A DNA stretch of 64,000 nt. Source: Onthophagus taurus. Its lineage: Eukaryota > Arthropoda > Insecta > Coleoptera > Scarabaeidae. The position numbers and the translations under genes were made by a program. Within the stretch, counting starts at the first letter, position 1. Each line of letters starts with the position of its first letter. Shown piece after piece: positions 57,800-64,000 of this stretch. The notes beneath the pieces are model-generated. The model saw only the letters and a list, made by a program, of their open reading frames with translations. It was not told the origin of the DNA and did no database searches. Where the stretch lies: NCBI RefSeq assembly GCF_036711975.1, contig NC_091971.1:6021501-6085500 (forward strand), written 5' to 3'.

Positions 57800-59620
57800 C
57801 AAAGAAGAAAAGCACTCTAAACCGATAGCGGCATCGCCTTAATTTGTCAAAAGATTCCAAAACAATTCCATTTGATAAAGTCGAGTCCTCTCAACTCTAG
57901 TTGAGGCGTCACAATATGATAACCAGTTTTAGGTTGATGTATTAATAATTGCGACTCCAGCAACCTCAGCTTAATTTGTCAAAAGATCCATAATTTCACT
58001 ACAACAGTACAATTAACTAGTTTCAGGTTGATGTATTAATCACTGAGTATTGGCCGCAAGCAACCTCCTTGTCAGAAAATCCACAACTTAATGTCATAAA
58101 GCCAACGACGCTCACAGCCGAGGCGCTACAATATGATTCAGGTTGATATCATATTAATCACTAAGCCTTAGCCACAAGCGATTTCGGCTTAATTTGTCAA
58201 AAATCAATAATTCCACTTGTAAAAGCCGAGGCGCCACAGCATGATAACTAGTTTCAGGTTGATGTATCAATCATTGAGTCTCAGCTGCCAGCGAGAGGTC
58301 GCTTAATTAAGCAGAGGTGCTTAATTTGTCAAAAGATCCACAATTTCACCTACAACAGTACAATTAACTAGTTTCAGGTTGATATATTACTCACGGAGCC
58401 TAAACTGCAAGCAACCTCGACTTAATTTGTCAAAAAATCCACAACTTAATGTCATAAACCCAACGACGCTCGCGGCCGAGGCGCCACAATGTGATGACTA
58501 GTTTCAGGTTGATATCATATTAATCACTGAGCCTTAACCACAAGCGATCTTGGCTTAATTTGTCAAAGATCAGCAATTCCACTTGTAAAAGCCGAGGCGC
58601 CACAGTATGATAACTAGTTTCAGGTTGATGTATCAATCATTGAGCCTCAGCTGCCAGCGAGAGGTCGCTTAATTCAGCAGAGGTGCTTAATTTGTCAAAA
58701 GATCCACAATTTCACCTACAACAATACAGTTAACTATTTTCGGGTTGATGTATTAATCACTGAGCCTTGGTCGCAAGCAACTTCGGCTTAATTTGTCAAA
58801 AAATCCTCAACTTAATGTCATAAACCCAACAACGCTCGCGGCTGAGGCGCCACAATGTGATGACTAGTTTCAGGTTGATATCATATTAATCACTGATCTT
58901 TAGCCACAAGCGATTTCGGCTTAATTTGTCAAAAATCAACAATTCCACTTGTAAAAGTCGAGGCGCCACAGTATGATAACTAGTTTCAGGTTGATGTATC
59001 AATCGTTGAGCCTCAGCTGCCAGCGAGAGGTCGCTTAATTAAGCAGAGGTGCTTAATTTGTCAAAAGATCCACAATTTCACCTACAACAATACAGTTAAC
59101 TATTTTCTGGTTGATGTATTAATCACTGAGCCTTGGTCACAAGCAACTTCGGCTTAATTTGTCAAAAAATCCTCAACTTAATGTCATAAACCCAACAACG
59201 CTCGCGGCTGAGGCGCCACAATCTGATGACTAGTTTCAGGTTGATATCATATTAAGCACGGAGCCTCAGCTACAAGTAACCTAGGCTTAATTTGTTAAAG
59301 ATCAAGAATTCCACTTGTAAAAGCCGAGGCGCCAGAGTATGATAACTACATAATTTCATCTAATCATTGAGCCTCGGCCGCCAGCTTAATTTGTCAAAAG
59401 GTCCACAATTTTTCTTCATAAAGCCGAAGCCTCTCACGGCTGAGGCGCCACAATATAATAATTTAAAGTTGATATAATCAGCCTTAAAATCAGTTAATTA
59501 TATTAACAAGGTTGATATTATATGATATTAATCACTGAGCCTCAGCCGCAAGCGACCTCTTCTTAATTTGTCAAAAGATCTACAATTTTAGTTGATATCA
59601 TGAGATCAATGAAAAGTTTA
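57800..59620. repeat. Higher-order satellite, 366-bp unit of three related subunits
   Basis: 'gcagaggtgcttaattt' lies at 58311, 58677 and 59043, an exact 366-bp step. Inside each unit 'ttaatttgtcaaa' occurs three times, spaced about 101, 133 and 132 bp. The subunits share 'gaggcgccaca', 'gatgactagtttcaggttga' and 'gagcct'. Copies at both ends are more diverged and irregular. The family also appears at 42.5-42.9 kb, and its GCCGAGGCG word in the hairpin at 22.55 kb. Confidence 0.92.
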
Positions 59621-59929
59621 ACAACTTAATTTTTATTTGGGACTTTATTTACCAGAAAGTTTTTTCTTCTGAGAAAACTTTATGATTTTTCAATTTAATG
59701 TCAATACATAAATGGCTAATAATAACTTTAATTTTGTTTTTAAAAATTTACTAATGTTTTGCTAAAAAATCCGCCATTTTTTGAAGGGGCGTAACTGTTA
59801 AAAGAGAATCGGAACAATTTGTAACATATTTCTTGGACACCTGTAAATAAAATTTTCTATAGAAAATGCGTAATGTGTTTTGCGCATGTCGTTTTGTTTT
59901 GATTTTGGTTTGAAATTGCGAATCAAAGT

Positions 59930-60808
59930 AGGTCTGGGCCGAGTATACGGGCGACTGTTAGATCCTCGATAGAGAGCGAGCGGCGCGAAAATTTGTTCGA
60001 AATGTTCGCGGTTTTGGTCTCGCCCCGACAACCCCCGAGATTAGCCGATCGCGGCAGCCGAGACGGCAGACTGCTGACATGGCGTCTTAAAAAGTGTTGT
60101 GCCCATAAAGTCGTCCTGTTTCGGGATAGAACCCTGTCCGTTTTTAGTGACATCGTGTAACAGGTAACGCACGCGACAATTCACTAATCGCACGACAACG
60201 TCACCGTTTCATTTTCCACACCCTTCACCTCTCGGTGTCCTCAGTAAAAACCGATTTTGATTCTGTTCCCCCCAGTGTTAAATCGGCGGAGTGTGTGTGC
60301 CTATGTGTGTGTGTGTGTATCTCGGGTTCCCCTTTTTTTAACCCTACCTACACTCTACTGCTACGACTCGCCAAAATCAATATATTTCCAACGATCAATA
60401 CCGAGAATACCCTCATGGTACCCGCAGGATTCTACTAATTACACGTTTTTTTTATTTTAACTTTTTAACTTGTTGGTTTTAACCCATTTGTGTTTAACGT
60501 TGGTGATTATCGTAATTATAAATAGTATTTTGTGCGCTATGTTCGTGTGTTGCGGGGCAAAAAGGGTTGCGTAAACTGGGCTTTTCCACGGCGCGCCGTC
60601 GTCGAGTAGGCGGGGTGATGAGGTTTTTTTTCGCACACTCTGCTAAATATGGCGTCAGAGGGCTGTTGTGATGGTTTCGGTTTAGCGAGGGTTGCGATTT
60701 TTTCTTTTGTATCTTCGAGATCGCGTTGCCTCCGTGTGGAGGAGAACAACACGTGCGTGTATTGTGCGATAATTCCGCCTGTTTGTCCTTCGCACGACAA
60801 CGACGACG
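59930..60808 (+). promoter_or_regulatory. CpG-rich island with candidate 5' UTR exons of tramtrack
   Basis: GC-rich DNA with two good donors: gtaacag|gtaacg (exon end 60163) and gacgacg|gtatgt (exon end 60808). A GT-repeat run lies at 60292-60320. If the second donor joins the tramtrack acceptor at 63454, an upstream frame starting ATGGCGTCAGAG at 60649 would run 58 codons. It would stop in the joined exon just before the tramtrack ATG. Likely a second, nearer promoter. Confidence 0.45.
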
Positions 60809-60959
60809 GTATGTTTAAAAACCTCCACGCCACACACACATACACACTATATACTCGTCAGTCCTCTTGTGATGTAATATTTAAGAAGTCGTGCTCACAC
60901 AGGGACACCTGTGTGAATCATACGGATGTACAACGCTCTGGTGCCCGTTAAATTGCCCT

Positions 60960-63453
60960 ACTCTTCTCACTTGACGCCGTGTTTATTTTTAAATTTCATC
61001 TTTATATTCTTTTTTTTTGGTTTTATCGTGGCAAAATTTCATTAAATTAAAAATAGTGTTTGTGTCAAATTTGACTTTATCCGAAATGTCAAAATATATA
61101 TAAAAAAAATGAATACCTAAAAACAATCGAGTTTTGTTCTTAATTGTTTTTGTTTTGTTTTTTGTTTGTAGTATTAAAATCTATTCAAATCAGTTGTATA
61201 AATGAGTTAAGTAATCTTAAGACTGTATAATACGTCAATGGCATTTGCAAATTAATCCGTGTACATACTTGTTTGTGTTATGCAATTTTTTTCTTGGACT
61301 TATTTATAGTGTTACTCGATCGATAAACATAACAATAACGCCTTTAATGATTAAACATTAATTTCTTTTGATAATTACCGGGCGCGAAATGGGTCAATTA
61401 AATTTAAATCAATTTTCTACTACAATCTACCAATTCAATTATTGCCAAATTATTAATTAATTATAACAATTAGTAAAAGATCAGTAAAACCAAATATATT
61501 GAGCAAATTTTGCAACCATGATACTCGTATTGCGATATTATAGTATTGTAATCGTGCAAAAATTCTATCTTAAGATTTTGATGGATCTCTGAATTTTGTG
61601 GGCTTCTAATTTCATCTCGACTATTTTTAGTATTTGTTTGTGTGTATATATGATGTGTGGAAACGCAATAACTGAAAAACGTAATTAGTTCCATTCATGA
61701 CATCTTGATGAAACTTGCAGTTTAAATTAATATGCGATAAATATAAATAAATTAATTAAATCCAATTTCTTACCTATACAGATATTTATTTATTAGTTTT
61801 ATACTAACAGTCCCATGTCTTACCACAATCTCACCTTTTTTCAATAGCATTCATTCTTCCGTTACATCTGAAACAAAAGGAACATAGATCAAACCGTATT
61901 TCTTGTCTGCTGCTTCATTTTCTTCATTTTTAGTACATTCTTTATAAGTTCTACTTCCTTACACTTTTCTAGTTTTCGCAGCACATAATTTTCTGATACT
62001 CTAAGGGTGTGTATTATGCATATTTTTAGTTCCGTTAAGTTTTTTTTTTCATTTAAATTCCGTATAGATGACGAAAGAGTAGTTAAGTATCGGGGTCATA
62101 ACTTTAGTTTCCAGGGATTGTTTTCTAAAGCCACTTCTTCGAAGAGCTCCATATAAAAGTTGGCGAAGACTGGTGATAACAACGGAGGTTTCACAATTAA
62201 TTGTATTGCATTTTTAGGATGCGATGTCTAAAAAGCGTTTGTTACTTTCAATTACAGCAAATGATTCGAAAAAGCTAATTAATTAAATATACTCAGATGG
62301 TTTGATTGGAGGTTTGGTAATATTAGCCTCAAGTGCAGATGGAATTTAGAAACTCAAGTAATGATTCGGTGGGGCTTAGTTTGAAGTTTGTTGGAGTATA
62401 GAGTAGGATGTTAGAGGTAGAACGTTTAGCTATTGATGCAATTGTGTTCAGTATTAGGATTTTGACCATTATTAATTGAAATGAAGTTATTATTCGGTCA
62501 AGGATTGGATGTTAGAAATATTATCTCAATAAAATTATACCTCAAATATATTTGTTGATAATATTCATCTACTCGTCACTAGATAGTGGTAGTTCAGAAC
62601 TATAATTGTTTTAATTAGTTAATTTTCTTAATAATTAAAGTTATCAGGAATACAATGGTGTTAAAATAAAACTAATTAAACATTCTGATTGCTCGTTTTA
62701 CTATGGCTGAAATCAATGGCTAACTTCACGCGTCTCACACACGATTTAGTAATAATCAAGGACGAAAATAATTTAAAATTAAATTTGTTAATTGAAATAT
62801 TTTCGAATTTGATTTTTAAATTCAATTTCTACTGAGAAAAAATAAAAGTTTAATGGTTCGATAACAAAAGGTGATTAGAAATTTTTTTAAATATCAACTG
62901 GAAATACAATTGTTATGAATTTAGCTACTAATAGGTATATTATACTCCATGATTAACGATCGTTTGTTCCCAGAGCCCCCGGAGTAGGCAAATAATCCCA
63001 TAGAATTAAATGACACACAGTGTTCAAAAAATAAACATTAATGATCAAAAAACTTTTCCTATTAATTTACTTAATCAATCGTGGTTAATGCAGTATCTTC
63101 ATTAGTATTATCGCTAACTAATAAACTAGCTGAACAATGGATTATAATTCAACGTGTTAAACGACTTGTCTATACCCATTATTTACGGAGCTTAAATTAA
63201 AAAAAAACCTTTATTGAACTTTATACAATACCTACATTATGACTTTGCTAATTTAAATTCTGCAGCATGGTTGCAGTACTCATTTAAATGACCTGCACAA
63301 ACGAGAAACTAATTTCACGACTTCGTAATTCCTCGACAGTATTTGCAAATTAATGCGTGTGGACATTACACAATCTTTTTTGATTTATTTGTATTGTAAC
63401 GCCATGTTTTATTAACATATTAATTGTATTAATTTTTTTTATCTTATTTTCAG
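60960..63453. other. Probable tramtrack intron
   Basis: AT-rich DNA between the candidate 5' UTR exon and the first coding exon. Apart from a retroelement remnant at 61900-62230 nothing is recognised. It ends in a good acceptor (atcttattttcag, exon from 63454). Confidence 0.5.
61900..62230 (-). mobile_element. Decayed Penelope-like retroelement fragment (reverse transcriptase part)
   Basis: On the minus strand a stretch resembling the Penelope-type reverse transcriptase signature (PLLSPVFANFYMELFEE, then a WPRY region) is recognisable. It is a short, broken fossil with no neighbouring endonuclease domain, and looks old. Confidence 0.6.
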
Positions 63454-63486
63454 GGTTGCTAATAAACTAAAACCAGGGCTCAACAA

Positions 63487-64000
63487 ATGAACAGTTTATG
63501 TTATCGGTATCAATCGCAGTATCAATCAAACGTTCAGCAAGTACCGAACAATCCGCTTCCAAACATGTCTTCCCAACGTTTCTGTCTCCGATGGAACAAT
63601 CACCAGTCAAATTTACTCTCAGTATTCGATCAGCTGTTGCACGACGAAAGCTTCGTTGACGTGACGCTGGCTGTTGATGGAAAATTACTCCGCGCTCACA
63701 AAATGGTGTTGTCGGCGTGCAGCCCTTACTTCCAAACTTTATTCGTCAATCATCCCGACAAAGATCCAATAGTCATTTTAAAAGATGTACCTTACAACGA
63801 CATGAAAAGTCTCTTAGACTTCATGTACCGTGGAGAGGTCAGCGTCGATCAAGATCGATTAACGGCGTTTTTAAAAGTCGCCGAAAGTTTGAGGATAAAA
63901 GGATTAACGGAAGTTAACGAAGAAAAGTGTGATTCGATAGCTTTAACGCAAAATCAACACCACGGCAACGCTCAATTGCAGAGGTTTATGCCGCAGAAGA
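63487..64000 (+). CDS. ttk: Tramtrack, BTB zinc-finger transcription factor, first coding exon (partial)
   Basis: The exon begins at acceptor 63454 and is open from the ATG at 63487 to the window edge (171 codons). An inner ATG at 63565 starts MSSQRFCLRWNNHQSNLLSV, the known Tramtrack start. The BTB domain follows: FVDVTLAVDGK, AHKMVLSACSPYFQTLF, HPDKDPIVILKDVPY and MKSLLDFMYRGEVSVDQ, ending ESLRIKGLTEV. This matches Tramtrack more closely than Lola or Broad. Tramtrack represses neural and other cell fates; isoforms share the BTB end and differ in zinc fingers, which lie outside the window. The 26-residue Gln/Asn-rich extension before MSSQRF may or may not be used. Confidence 0.95.
   Translation, partial: MNSLCYRYQSQYQSNVQQVPNNPLPNMSSQRFCLRWNNHQSNLLSVFDQLLHDESFVDVTLAVDGKLLRAHKMVLSACSPYFQTLFVNHPDKDPIVILKDVPYNDMKSLLDFMYRGEVSVDQDRLTAFLKVAESLRIKGLTEVNEEKCDSIALTQNQHHGNAQLQRFMPQK

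Overview
This is about 64 kb of AT-rich nuclear DNA from an insect. The gene set (commissureless-like, flower, follicle-cell-protein-like, tramtrack) points to insects. The short introns with GT-AG borders and the repeat types fit a beetle, but the order is inferred, not proven. All multi-exon models below were spliced by hand. In each one the reading phase matches across every junction, which is the main support for the exon borders.

Layout. 1-3.4 kb: a dimeric satellite between palindromic repeat units. 3.9-15.6 kb, minus strand: two tandem commissureless-like membrane proteins, the first with a 5.5-kb intron holding a 175-bp satellite. 18.1-19.4 kb, minus: flower, with three possible alternative last exons. 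19.8-25.1 kb, plus: the mitochondrial AAA chaperone BCS1. Its first two introns each hold a gene on the opposite strand: COX6C, and an unrecognised 372-residue secreted protein. 25.5-26.8 kb, minus: the axonemal dynein regulator DRC9/IQCG, convergent with BCS1. The two 3' ends are separated by a 225-bp direct duplication around a repeat insertion. 28.0-29.1 kb, minus: a secreted group-7-allergen-like protein. 30.2-31.3 kb, plus: ARMC7 and mitochondrial HTD2, only 23 bp apart. 31.4-31.8 kb, minus: a small cysteine-rich follicle-cell-protein-3C-like gene. 32.1 kb: an orphan terminal exon.

34.8-63.4 kb has no recognisable coding gene. It holds a row of GC-rich islands in AT-rich DNA, two plausible noncoding first exons and many repeats. 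It leads into the first coding exon of tramtrack (BTB domain), cut by the right edge, so it is best read as the promoter and regulatory domain of tramtrack.

Mobile and repeat DNA includes a hAT-like MITE (8-bp TSD) inside a Harbinger-like MITE (TTA flanks), and two copies of a hairpin-rich short retroelement, each with a 13-bp target duplication. There are also three LINE remnants, one decayed Penelope-like fragment, several palindromic elements and four unrelated satellite arrays, three of which have units near 175-180 bp. I saw no prokaryotic, CRISPR, rRNA or tRNA features.
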